Shown: positions 1-6,553, counted from the first letter of the stretch. The stretch is DNA of 11,445 bases from Castellaniella sp. UBA6218 (GCA_002421865.1 DISE01000024.1:648-12092); one strand, 5' to 3'. Program-made: numbers and translations. Notes: generated by a model from the letters alone, not told the origin.

Positions 1-636
1 GGCAACGACTACGTCGGCAAGGGCCTGTCGGGCGGCCGCCTGATCCTGCGCTCACCCAACGATTTCCGCGGCTTCGGTCCGGACCACATCATCGCCGGCA
101 ACACGGTGCTGTACGGCGCCACCGGCGGCGAAGCCTACTTCAACGGCGTGGCCGGCGAACGTTTCGCGGTGCGCAATTCGGGCGCCGCCGCCGTGGTCGA
201 AGGCACGGGCGATCACGGCTGCGAATACATGACGGGCGGCACCGTGGTGGTGCTGGGCGAGACGGGCCGCAATTTCGCGGCCGGCATGTCCGGCGGCATC
301 GCTTACGTCTGGGATCCGGAGCAGGTCTTCGCGCGCCGCTGCAATACCGGCATGGTGCGCCTGGATCCGATGGAGACCGACGAGGTCCAGCGCCAGGGCG
401 GCGAGCCGCAATTCTGGCACAGCATGGACCGCAACAGCCCGCGCGAGACCGACGAGACGATCGTGCGCCGCCTGGTGGAAAACCATTTCCGCCTCACCGG
501 CAGCTTCCGCGCCCGGGAAATCCTGGAGGACTGGAGCCAGGCGCGCCGCGCCTTTGTCAAGGTCACACCGATCGAATATCACCGCGCCCTGGGTGAACTG
601 TGGCAAGCGGCCCAGACCCAGGCCCAGGCCGCCTGA
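1..636 (+). CDS. gltB: Glutamate synthase (NADPH) large subunit, C-terminal part
   Basis: Partial gene: the frame is open from base 1 and ends with TGA at 634-636, leaving the last 211 residues of a protein normally near 1,500 residues. GltB makes two glutamates from glutamine and 2-oxoglutarate, using electrons passed from GltD. The visible part is the C-terminal GXGXG beta-helix domain, recognisable from GNDYVGKGLSGG at the very start and repeated glycine turns such as GATGGEAYFNG and EGTGDHGCEYMTGG. The end is a helical tail rich in Arg and Glu. The catalytic amidotransferase and FMN/Fe-S domains lie upstream of the window. gltD follows after 14 nt in the same direction, so the two form the usual gltBD operon. 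Identification is by conserved sequence and by the neighbour. Confidence 0.96.
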   Translation, partial: GNDYVGKGLSGGRLILRSPNDFRGFGPDHIIAGNTVLYGATGGEAYFNGVAGERFAVRNSGAAAVVEGTGDHGCEYMTGGTVVVLGETGRNFAAGMSGGIAYVWDPEQVFARRCNTGMVRLDPMETDEVQRQGGEPQFWHSMDRNSPRETDETIVRRLVENHFRLTGSFRAREILEDWSQARRAFVKVTPIEYHRALGELWQAAQTQAQAA

Positions 637-650
637 AGGAACATCGCATC

Positions 651-2114
651 ATGGGAAAAATCACTGGTTTCATGGAATTCGCGCGGGTCAAGCCGGCCTA
701 CGAGGCGCCCGAATCCCGCCTGCGCCACTGGAAGGAGTTCGTCTCGCCGCTGACCGACGAGCAGGCCCGAGTCCAGGGCGCCCGATGCATGGACTGCGGG
801 GTGCCGTTCTGCACGCACGGCTGCCCGGTCAACAACATCATTCCGGACTGGAACGACCTGGTCTACCGCCAGGACTGGAAGCGCGCGCTGGACGTGCTGC
901 TGTCGACCAACAATTTTCCGGAATTCACCGGCCGCATCTGCCCGGCGCCCTGCGAGGCGGCCTGTACGCTGAACCTGAACGACACGGCCGTCGGCATCAA
1001 GTCGATCGAGCACACGATCATCGAGCGCGGCTGGCAGGAAGGCTGGGTGGTGCCGCAACCCCCCGCGCGCAAGACGGGCAAGCGGGTCGCGGTCATCGGA
1101 TCCGGGCCGGCCGGCCTGGCCTGCGCGCAGCAACTGGCGCGCGCCGGGCACAGCGTGTCGGTCTACGAGAAAAGCAACCGGATCGGCGGCCTGCTGCGTT
1201 ACGGGATCCCCGACTTCAAGCTGGAAAAGTCGCATATCGACCGGCGCCTGGCGCAAATGGAGGCTGAGGGAGTGGAGTTCTTCCCCTCGACCTATGTGGG
1301 CAACGCCGAACACGCGGAGGACGGACTGACCGTGGTGACGCCCGACGAAATGCTGGCGCAGTACGACGCGGTGGTGCTGGCGGGCGGGTCCGAGCATCCG
1401 CGCGACCTGCCTGTGCCGGGCCGCGAGTTGCGCGGCGTGCATTTCGCCATGGACTTCCTGCGGCAGCAGAACAAAGTGAACCACGGCGACCGCATCGCCA
1501 AGCCGATCAACGCGAAAGGCAAGCACGTGGTGGTGATCGGCGGCGGCGACACGGGGTCGGACTGCGTGGGGACGAGCAACCGCCAGGGCGCGGCGTCGGT
1601 GACGCAGTTCGAACTGATGTTCCGCCCGCCCGAAGAAGAGGACAAGCTGCTGACCTGGCCCTATTGGCCGATCCGGCTGCGGACTTCGTCTTCCCACGAA
1701 GAAGGCTGCCAGCGCGATTGGGCGGTGGGCACGCAGGCCTTCGAGGGCAAGGGCGGCAAGGTCGAGAAGCTGGTCGCGACGCGCCTGGAATGGCTGAAGG
1801 ACAAGGCCACGGGCCAGATGAAGATGCGCGAGGTGAAGGACTCGCGGTTCGAGATCCAGGCGGATCTGGTGCTGCTGGCGATGGGCTTCGTATCGCCGGT
1901 GCGCTCGGTGCTGGATGCGTTCGGCGTGGAAGTGGACGGCCGCGGCAACGCGCGGGCGAACACGGACGATTACTGCAGTTCCCGGGCGAAGGTGTTCGCG
2001 GCGGGTGACATGCGGCGCGGGCAATCGCTGGTGGTGTGGGCGATCCGCGAGGGCCGGCAGTGCGCGCGGTCCGTCGACGAGTACCTGATGGGGGCCTCCG
2101 TCCTGCCGCGTTGA
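651..2114 (+). CDS. gltD: Glutamate synthase (NADPH) small subunit
   Basis: A 487-residue protein, close to the usual 470-490 residues. It is the FAD- and NADPH-binding subunit that feeds electrons to GltB for glutamate synthesis in the cytoplasm. Two N-terminal cysteine clusters for 4Fe-4S centres are visible: C46, C49, C54, C58 and C97, C101, C105. The FAD dinucleotide fold is G150-S-G-P-A-G155 (VAVIGSGPAG). The NADPH fold is at 293-302 (VVVIGGGDTG). The C-terminal FAD motif is around AAGDMRRGQSLVVWAI. The ATG at 651 was chosen over in-frame upstream starts because the protein then begins MGKITGFMEF, typical of the family, and TGAAGGA lies about 11 nt upstream, overlapping the gltB stop. 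A perfect GC hairpin follows the stop. Confidence 0.96.
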   Translation: MGKITGFMEFARVKPAYEAPESRLRHWKEFVSPLTDEQARVQGARCMDCGVPFCTHGCPVNNIIPDWNDLVYRQDWKRALDVLLSTNNFPEFTGRICPAPCEAACTLNLNDTAVGIKSIEHTIIERGWQEGWVVPQPPARKTGKRVAVIGSGPAGLACAQQLARAGHSVSVYEKSNRIGGLLRYGIPDFKLEKSHIDRRLAQMEAEGVEFFPSTYVGNAEHAEDGLTVVTPDEMLAQYDAVVLAGGSEHPRDLPVPGRELRGVHFAMDFLRQQNKVNHGDRIAKPINAKGKHVVVIGGGDTGSDCVGTSNRQGAASVTQFELMFRPPEEEDKLLTWPYWPIRLRTSSSHEEGCQRDWAVGTQAFEGKGGKVEKLVATRLEWLKDKATGQMKMREVKDSRFEIQADLVLLAMGFVSPVRSVLDAFGVEVDGRGNARANTDDYCSSRAKVFAAGDMRRGQSLVVWAIREGRQCARSVDEYLMGASVLPR

Positions 2115-2126
2115 ACTGTCCGGCGG

Positions 2127-2153
2127 CCCCCGCCGCCGCGATGGCGGCGGGGG
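2127..2153. terminator. GC hairpin between convergent genes
   Basis: An 11-bp perfect stem (2127-2137 with 2143-2153) closes a 5-nt loop, GCGAT. It starts 13 nt after the gltD stop and ends 10 nt before the stop of the minus-strand gene at 2164. The position between two converging genes suggests a bidirectional transcription barrier or a 3'-end stabiliser. Neither strand has a following T tract, so it is not a textbook intrinsic terminator. Rho assistance or a role in mRNA protection are alternatives. Confidence 0.6.
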
Positions 2154-2163
2154 AGTCGCGCCC

Positions 2164-2664
2164 TCAGGACGCCGATGGCACCGGGATATCCTGCCAGCCC
2201 GGGTGATCGAAGTAGGCCCCGTAGCGGTTCAACGCCTCGGCCAGTCGCACGACCCCGGCCGCGCGGGGCTGGCCGGCGCCCTGGCCGCCCGCAATGTCGG
2301 CGCCCTCGACCACATCGGCAAGAATCACATGCAGCGCGGCATCGGCCTTCGGTTCGAGTTTGCAGTTTTCAACGATATAGGTCAGCTCACGGCCGGCCTG
2401 CTGACCGAGCGCGTCGTAGGCCGCTTGCGTCATCGAGCCCGCATGGGCTTGGGGCAAGGCCTGCGCCACGGCCTGGCGCAGATTGCCCATGGCCTGGCGC
2501 AACGGACCGTCGGTGGTCCATTTCTGACCATGATCCAGGGTCAGCGCGGCGGAAGGCTCATGGCCGTGTCCGTGCGTTTCCGCGGCCTGCAGCGGGCCGG
2601 CGGCCAGCGCGAGAGGCACGGCCAGGCCGAGGGCGAACAGGAATCGAAGGGAAGGGTTTTTCAT
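2164..2664 (-). CDS. Secreted His-rich protein, putative ECF-sigma target
   Basis: A 166-residue protein with a clear Sec signal peptide: K2 and R7, then a hydrophobic core at about 8-22, with cleavage near A27. The mature N-terminus begins AETHGHGHE, with H31, H33 and H35 alternating with Gly, which could bind a soft or transition metal. The rest looks alpha-helical (DHGQKWTTDGPLRQAMGNLR, then YIVENCKLEPKADAALHVIL) with one Cys, and ends YFDHPGWQDIPV. I recall similar proteobacterial proteins carrying the uninformative label 'DnrO'; no function is established here. The ATG at 2664 is preceded by GGAG at 9-12 nt. It has its own ECF-type promoter 44 nt upstream, so it is probably a target of the sigma factor encoded next door rather than a read-through product. 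A periplasmic metal-binding or stress role is inference. Confidence 0.85.
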   Translation of the reverse strand: MKNPSLRFLFALGLAVPLALAAGPLQAAETHGHGHEPSAALTLDHGQKWTTDGPLRQAMGNLRQAVAQALPQAHAGSMTQAAYDALGQQAGRELTYIVENCKLEPKADAALHVILADVVEGADIAGGQGAGQPRAAGVVRLAEALNRYGAYFDHPGWQDIPVPSAS

Positions 2665-2708
2665 GGTGCGGCTCCGAAAAAAGGAAATGTCGTTCAGACA
2701 CTTCCTCT

Positions 2709-2733
2709 AACGAACCGCCCATGGAAAAGTTCC
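2709..2733 (-). promoter_or_regulatory. ECF-type promoter for the His-rich protein gene
   Basis: On the minus strand GGAAC (2733-2729), 16 nt, CGTT (2712-2709) matches the general ECF sigma architecture of a GGAAC -35 box and a CGTT-like -10 box. Expected transcription start is near 2702, giving a leader of about 38 nt with a GGAG ribosome site before the ATG at 2664. The longer string GGAACTTTT-N10-TTCGTT is shared base for base with the site at 4278-4254 upstream of the sigma factor gene, while the spacer sequences differ. The shared boxes therefore look selected rather than copied. Confidence 0.75.
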
Positions 2734-2758
2734 ACGCCCGCTGAAAAACCGCCCGCGC

Positions 2759-3232
2759 TCAACGGACCGCCGGCGCTTCCCGGTGCAATTGTTCCGCACG
2801 AGACTCCCGCACGGCGAACTCGCGCATCAGAAGCTCCTTGAGCACATCGCGCTGGCGCGCGTCGAGCACTTCCCGCTCCGCCAGCAATTGGCGGATCACG
2901 CGCTTCTGCTGCTCGTCCTGCAAGGCGGCGATTTTTGCCTGGATGCCATCCAGCCGCGACGCATCCGGATGCGCGGCGAACAATTCGTCAAGCAAGGCCT
3001 GGCGCTGTGCGCGAATGGCCGCCCAGTTCCCCTCCAGATCCGCCAGGAACGGGCCTTCGAGCCGCATCCAGGCCGCCTGCTGCCCGGCCGACAGCCCGAG
3101 GCGCTGCGCCAGGGACGCCGCGGGCGCCTCTTGCCCGCCGCCCGCCCAATGCCGTTGCACGGCGGTGGCGACGAAACCGACATTCAGGGCCAGGGAAACG
3201 GCCAGCAGGATATTCCGGAATCGCGGACTCAT
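2759..3232 (-). CDS. Membrane-anchored periplasmic sensor, CpxP/ZraP/CnrX-like
   Basis: A 157-residue protein resembling the 'periplasmic heavy-metal sensor' group (Metal_resist/CpxP-like). An uncleaved hydrophobic segment at about 7-25 (ILLAVSLALNVGFVATAV) anchors it in the inner membrane. The rest is long amphipathic helices rich in Gln, Arg, Glu and Leu, as in the hooked helical hairpins of this family. It has only three His (H28 in the linker, one in AAHPD, one in QLHRE), so metal binding is not obvious and misfolded-protein or other envelope sensing is possible. The ATG at 3232 overlaps the anti-sigma stop as ATGA and has AAGGA about 8 nt upstream. An in-frame start further upstream would read through the anti-sigma gene in the wrong frame. 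Coupling to the anti-sigma factor suggests it modulates sigma release, as CnrX does with CnrY/CnrH. Confidence 0.8.
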   Translation of the reverse strand: MSPRFRNILLAVSLALNVGFVATAVQRHWAGGGQEAPAASLAQRLGLSAGQQAAWMRLEGPFLADLEGNWAAIRAQRQALLDELFAAHPDASRLDGIQAKIAALQDEQQKRVIRQLLAEREVLDARQRDVLKELLMREFAVRESRAEQLHREAPAVR

Positions 3233-3681
3233 GTTTTTTCCTTGAGGGTTTCGCACAAACGGGCGGCGCACAAGCCGCCCGGCGGCACCAGGCCGAAAGC
3301 ATCGAGCCGCACCATCGACGCCTGAGGAGGCGCGGGACTCGCCGCGGGCCAGGACCAGCTCGCCAGCCCGATGCCGGCCGCCAGCGACGCCGTGACGGCC
3401 ATCCCGGCCGGCAACCAGCCCAGCCAGGCCCGCATGGCTTCTCTGAATGGCCTGGTCACGATGCGCCCGCCGGCGGACGCCGGATGCCGGAAGCGGGAAA
3501 GATCCGGCGCTCCGGCGGGATCCGGCAGCGTCCGCAACGCGCCGGTCATGGCCCTGAGGGTTTCCAGCTCGGCCGCGCAGACAGGGCAGCCCGCGACGTG
3601 CGCCTGGATCAGGGCGCGCCCGCGCCCGGTCCATTCCGGGTCCAGGCTGGCGGAGAGCAATACGGTTCGGGGGCAAGGCAT
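3229..3681 (-). CDS. Transmembrane anti-sigma factor with ZAS zinc motif
   Basis: A 150-residue single-pass inner-membrane protein, expected to hold the adjacent ECF sigma factor inactive. The cytoplasmic N-terminus has a complete zinc-associated anti-sigma pattern: C3, then H28-x3-C32-x2-C35. That spacing (C-x24-H-x3-C-x2-C) fits the zf-HC2/ZAS family. A hydrophobic segment at about 86-108 follows a basic stretch. The periplasmic tail of about 40 residues ends with C138-x4-C143, which could form a disulfide. The ATG at 3681 has a strong AAAGGAG site and lies 14 nt after the sigma stop. The end overlaps the sensor start by 4 nt (ATGA), so the three are translated as a coupled operon. The input signal is unknown. 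Confidence 0.85.
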   Translation of the reverse strand: MPCPRTVLLSASLDPEWTGRGRALIQAHVAGCPVCAAELETLRAMTGALRTLPDPAGAPDLSRFRHPASAGGRIVTRPFREAMRAWLGWLPAGMAVTASLAAGIGLASWSWPAASPAPPQASMVRLDAFGLVPPGGLCAARLCETLKEKT

Positions 3682-3695
3682 GAGCGTCTCCTTTC

Positions 3696-4244
3696 TCAGT
3701 CTTTCAGGACGGCCAGCAGGGCCGCCCGGGCACGGGCGATGCGGGAGCGCACCGTGCCCGGATTCAGGTTCAAGGCATGGGCGATGTCCTCGTAGGACAT
3801 GCCCTCGATCTCGCGCAGCAGCAGGATCTCGCGATGCGCCGGCGCGATGGCGCCCAGCGCCCGCTCCAGCCGGCGCGCGCGTTGCAAGGTTTCAAGCCGG
3901 CCATCCGGGCCGGGCGCCGGATCCGGAACGTCCAGCCCCGCCTCCAGGGGCTCCATGCGCGCCCGGCCGGTCCGCCGCAGATGATCCAGCGCCAGATTGT
4001 GCGCGATGCGAAACAGCCAGGTCCGGAACCTGGCCTCCGGGCGCCAGGCCCGAATCGCCTGATAGGCGCGCAGAAAAGTGTCCTGGGTCAGGTCCCTGGC
4101 CGTTTCCGGCGCGCGGGTCAGCCGCACGAGATAGCGGTAGACGGCACCCTGGTGGCGCGCCACCAGCCAGGCATAGGCATGCGCGTCCCCGGCGCTGGCG
4201 CGCACCGCATGGCGTTCGTCTTCGAGTTCGGCTTCGGCATCCAC
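3696..4244 (-). CDS. ECF RNA polymerase sigma factor
   Basis: A 182-residue RpoE-like sigma-70 family protein from the chosen start. Region 2 spans about 22-92, with DLTQDTFLRAYQAI and FRTWLFRIAHNLALDHLRR (core binding and -10 recognition). Region 4 spans about 122-175, with LLLREIEGMSYEDIAHAL and NPGTVRSRIARAR, the helix-turn-helix for the -35 box. The GTG at 4244 is preferred: GGAG lies 5 nt upstream and the protein then begins in normal ECF style before D-x-x-x-AVRASAGD. An in-frame ATG at 4316 would add 24 atypical residues and has no clear ribosome site. An ECF-type promoter at 4278-4254 lies inside that extension and would start transcripts at about 4247, implying a nearly leaderless message. 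It leads the sigma, anti-sigma, sensor operon and is probably autoregulated. Confidence 0.88.
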   Translation of the reverse strand: MDAEAELEDERHAVRASAGDAHAYAWLVARHQGAVYRYLVRLTRAPETARDLTQDTFLRAYQAIRAWRPEARFRTWLFRIAHNLALDHLRRTGRARMEPLEAGLDVPDPAPGPDGRLETLQRARRLERALGAIAPAHREILLLREIEGMSYEDIAHALNLNPGTVRSRIARARAALLAVLKD

Positions 4245-4253
4245 ACCCACTCC

Positions 4254-4278
4254 AACGAAAAATGACGCAAAAAGTTCC
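4254..4278 (-). promoter_or_regulatory. ECF-type autoregulatory promoter at the sigma gene
   Basis: On the minus strand GGAAC (4278-4274), 16 nt, CGTT (4257-4254). It shares GGAACTTTT-N10-TTCGTT exactly with the site at 2733-2709, 15 of 15 defined positions with the same spacing. The predicted start, near 4247, falls almost on the GTG start codon at 4244. Either the mRNA is close to leaderless, or the sigma gene also uses another upstream promoter. Confidence 0.65.
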
Positions 4279-4315
4279 CTGCCGGGGACACAGCGGGACC
4301 GGGCGGCGGGATTCA

Positions 4316-4345
4316 TTCAGCCGGCCCGGCGGGTGCAGGTACAAT
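4316..4345 (+). promoter_or_regulatory. Putative sigma-70 promoter of the mla operon
   Basis: TACAAT at 4340-4345 is a good -10 hexamer. A weak -35 (TTCAGC, 4316-4321) lies 18 nt upstream. Transcription would start near 4352, upstream of the mlaF ATG at 4378 and downstream of the alternative ATG at 4348. That helps decide the mlaF start. It lies back to back with the ECF promoter of the sigma gene, about 60-80 nt apart. Confidence 0.4.
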
Positions 4346-4377
4346 CCATGTTAGTCCGATGCGGTTGTCCGATCCCA

Positions 4378-5196
4378 ATGAATTCCGACCCAGATCCCCT
4401 TGTGACCTTCGATGGCGTTTCGCTCGGCTACGGCGAATTCACCGTGCTGCGCGGCATTGACCTGCGGGTCATGCCGGGCCAGGTCGTGGCCATGATGGGC
4501 GGCTCGGGCTCAGGCAAGACGACGCTGCTGAGGGCCGTCACCGGCCAGCTGGCGGCCCAGCAAGGCAGCATCCACGTGTTCGGCCAGGACATGTCCCGCC
4601 TGGACGGCGAACCGCTGCGGGCCGTGCGCCAGCGGATGGGCGTGCTGTTCCAGGCCGGTGCGCTGTTCACCGACTTGAACGTCTTCGAGAACGTGGCGTT
4701 TCCGCTGCGAGAACACACTCACATTTCCGAGCAGCAGATCCTGGAACGGGTGCTGGAAAAGCTCCAGGCGGTGGGCCTGCGGCACGCGGCGCATCTGCGG
4801 ATCTCGGAGATTTCCGGGGGGATGGCCAGGCGCGTGGCGCTGGCGCGGGCGATCGTACTGGAACCTGAACTGATCCTGTACGACGAGCCCTTCGCCGGGC
4901 TGGACCCGATTTCCCTGGGCATCACGGCCCAATTGATCCGCACGATGACGGACCAGCTGGGCTGCGCGTCGATCCTCATCACGCACGATGTGGCGGAATC
5001 CTTCTCCATCGCGGACCAGGTCTACCTGATCGGCCTGGGCCGGCTGATGGCCCATGGCACGCCAAAAGAACTCTCCGCCTCGCAGGACGAGTACCTGCAG
5101 CAATTCCTCCAGGGCCGGCCCGATGGCCCGATCGGCTTCCACTACCCCCTGACGCCGGCCTTCGAACGCTGGCTGGCCTCCCGGAGGGCCGCATGA
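4378..5196 (+). CDS. mlaF: Phospholipid ABC transporter ATPase MlaF
   Basis: A 272-residue cytoplasmic ATPase, close to the 269 of E. coli MlaF. With MlaE and MlaD it powers phospholipid movement between the inner membrane and the periplasmic carrier MlaC, maintaining outer-membrane lipid asymmetry. Visible motifs: Walker A GGSGSGKTT at 41-49, Q-loop Q92, signature SGGMARR from S146, Walker B LILYDEP with D169/E170, and switch H203. The signature SGGMARR and the C-terminal tail (FLQGRPDGPIGFHYP) are typical of the MlaF/Ttg2A group. The ATG at 4378 (MNSDPDPLVTFDGV) was preferred over upstream starts because it lies downstream of the likely transcription start and matches family length; no strong ribosome site is seen. 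It is first in the operon. In E. coli MlaF needs the STAS protein MlaB, which is not found here. Confidence 0.95.
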   Translation: MNSDPDPLVTFDGVSLGYGEFTVLRGIDLRVMPGQVVAMMGGSGSGKTTLLRAVTGQLAAQQGSIHVFGQDMSRLDGEPLRAVRQRMGVLFQAGALFTDLNVFENVAFPLREHTHISEQQILERVLEKLQAVGLRHAAHLRISEISGGMARRVALARAIVLEPELILYDEPFAGLDPISLGITAQLIRTMTDQLGCASILITHDVAESFSIADQVYLIGLGRLMAHGTPKELSASQDEYLQQFLQGRPDGPIGFHYPLTPAFERWLASRRAA

Positions 5197-5219
5197 ACGC
5201 GGAGATCACTACTCAATGA
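5193..5219 (+). other. Eight-codon minicistron linking mlaF and mlaE
   Basis: ATG at 5193 opens a short frame, MNAEITTQ, ending with TGA at 5217-5219. Its ATG overlaps the mlaF stop (ATGA, 5193-5196) and its stop overlaps the mlaE start (ATGA, 5216-5219). It could carry terminating ribosomes from mlaF to mlaE and so balance the subunits. The GGAG inside it (5201-5204) can serve as the mlaE ribosome site. It may also be chance; no product role is claimed. Confidence 0.35.
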
Positions 5220-6004
5220 GCGCGCTCTCGCAACGCCTCGCAACGCTGGGGCATGGTTTCGTCTCCATGATCACCGGCCTGGGCGCCTTCGCCCGCCTGT
5301 TCGGCGCCATCCTGGCGCGCAGCGGCGTGGTGCTGCGCCGCCCGCGCCTGACGGCGCAACAGGTCCACTTCATCGGCAACCATTCCTTGCTGATCATCGG
5401 GGTCTCGGGCCTGTTCGTGGGCTTCGTGCTGGGTCTGCAAGGCTATTACACGCTGAACCGCTACGGCTCGGAAGAAGCCCTGGGCCTGCTGGTGGCCCTG
5501 TCGCTGACGCGCGAACTGGGCCCGGTGGTGACGGCGCTGCTGTTCGCCGGGCGCGCCGGCACGTCACTGACGGCGGAAATCGGCCTGATGAAGGCCGGCG
5601 AGCAACTCGCGGCCATGGAGGTCATGGCCGTGGACCCGATCCGCCGCGTCCTGGCGCCGCGCTTCTGGGGCGGGGTGATCGCCATGCCGGTCCTGGCGGC
5701 GGTATTTTCCATGGTCGGCGTCCTGGGCGGGTGGTTCGTGGGCGTGGTGCTGATCGGCATCGACCCGGGCGCGTTCTGGTCGCAGATGCAAGGCGGCGTG
5801 GACGTGATCGACGACGTGCTCAACGGCGTGATCAAGAGCCTGGTCTTCGGCGTCGTCGTGACCTTGATCGCCCTCCACCAGGGCTGGACGGCGCGCGCCA
5901 CTCCCGAGGGCGTCTCGCGCGCCACCACCCGCACCGTGGTCAGCGGCGCCCTGGCGGTGCTGGGGCTGGATTTCCTGCTGACGGCACTGATGTTCGCCCA
6001 CTAG
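5216..6004 (+). CDS. mlaE: Phospholipid ABC transporter permease MlaE
   Basis: A 262-residue inner-membrane protein, the expected size for MlaE (about 260). It forms the dimeric membrane core of the MlaFED complex. Hydrophobic segments are visible around LLIIGVSGLFVGFVLGLQGYY, then the conserved stretch LTRELGPVVTALLFAGRAGTSLTAEIG typical of the MlaE/TrnA-TGD1 permease family. These are followed by VIAMPVLAAVFSMVGVLGG, a segment near residues 200-220, and a C-terminal span. The N-terminal amphipathic region (about 1-45) is the interfacial helix of the family. The ATG at 5216 has GGAG 11 nt upstream. It follows mlaF by 19 nt and precedes mlaD by 36 nt. Confidence 0.95.
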   Translation: MSALSQRLATLGHGFVSMITGLGAFARLFGAILARSGVVLRRPRLTAQQVHFIGNHSLLIIGVSGLFVGFVLGLQGYYTLNRYGSEEALGLLVALSLTRELGPVVTALLFAGRAGTSLTAEIGLMKAGEQLAAMEVMAVDPIRRVLAPRFWGGVIAMPVLAAVFSMVGVLGGWFVGVVLIGIDPGAFWSQMQGGVDVIDDVLNGVIKSLVFGVVVTLIALHQGWTARATPEGVSRATTRTVVSGALAVLGLDFLLTALMFAH

Positions 6005-6040
6005 GGCCTGTTCGCCAACCGAAACCTGCGGAACGAATTC

Positions 6041-6553
6041 ATGACACGCGAAAAAACCGATTTCTGGGTAGGCCTGTTCATCATGCTGGGCCTGGTCGCC
6101 CTGGCATTCCTGGCGCTGCGCGCCGGCAACATGAGCTCCTTTTCCTTCACCCCCACATACCGGGTGCAGGCGTATTTCGACAACGTCGGCGGCCTGAAGG
6201 TCCGCGCGCCGGTGAAAAGCAGCGGCGTGGTGGTCGGGCGGGTCGCCGCCATCGGCTTCGACAATCAACGTTTCCAGGCGACGGTCACGCTGAATCTGGA
6301 ACAGCCCTATGCATTCCCGAAGGATACCTCGGCCTCGATCCTGACCTCGGGCCTGCTGGGCGAACAATACGTCGGCCTGACTCCGGGCGGGGACGACAAG
6401 AACCTGGCCGACGGAGGCACGATCGAATTCACGCAGTCCGCCGTGGTGCTGGAGGATCTGATCAGCAAATTCCTCTACAGTTCGGCCGAAAAAGAAGGGA
6501 CCAAGGCAGGGCCGGACGCGGGGAACGCCGCCACCCAGGCCACCGGCCATTGA
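6041..6553 (+). CDS. mlaD: MCE-domain lipid-binding protein MlaD
   Basis: A 170-residue inner-membrane protein (E. coli MlaD has 183). One N-terminal transmembrane helix at about 8-26 is followed by a single MCE domain at about 40-117 (YRVQAYFDNVGGLKVRAPVKSSGVVVGRVAAI, then ILTSGLLGEQYVGLTPGG). A helical segment (VLEDLISKFLYSS) contributes to the hexamer pore, and the tail is low-complexity. MlaD hexamers sit on MlaE and exchange phospholipid with MlaC in the periplasm. The ATG at 6041 has a GGAA site 7-10 nt upstream. It lies between mlaE and mlaA in the same direction. Confidence 0.95.
   Translation: MTREKTDFWVGLFIMLGLVALAFLALRAGNMSSFSFTPTYRVQAYFDNVGGLKVRAPVKSSGVVVGRVAAIGFDNQRFQATVTLNLEQPYAFPKDTSASILTSGLLGEQYVGLTPGGDDKNLADGGTIEFTQSAVVLEDLISKFLYSSAEKEGTKAGPDAGNAATQATGH

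Noticed and set aside
639..665. GGAAC near the gltD start as another ECF site
   Set aside because: No CGTT-like box lies 16 nt downstream; the GGA is part of the gltD ribosome-site region.
579..2024. Long minus-strand open frame opposite gltD
   Set aside because: It is antisense to gltD, which has all family motifs. The translation is Arg/His/Ala-rich with no domain, a common shadow in GC-rich DNA.
2759..3676. Sensor gene extended to an upstream start at 3676
   Set aside because: The extension is the anti-sigma gene read out of frame. The internal ATG at 3232 has a ribosome site and an ATGA overlap.
3696..4316. Longer sigma-factor start at ATG 4316
   Set aside because: It adds 24 residues unlike ECF N-termini, lacks a ribosome site and would place the ECF promoter inside the gene. 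It is kept only as an alternative.
5564..6550. Long minus-strand open frame opposite mlaE and mlaD
   Set aside because: It is the reverse-frame shadow of two well-supported genes and has biased His/Gln/Arg/Ala composition.
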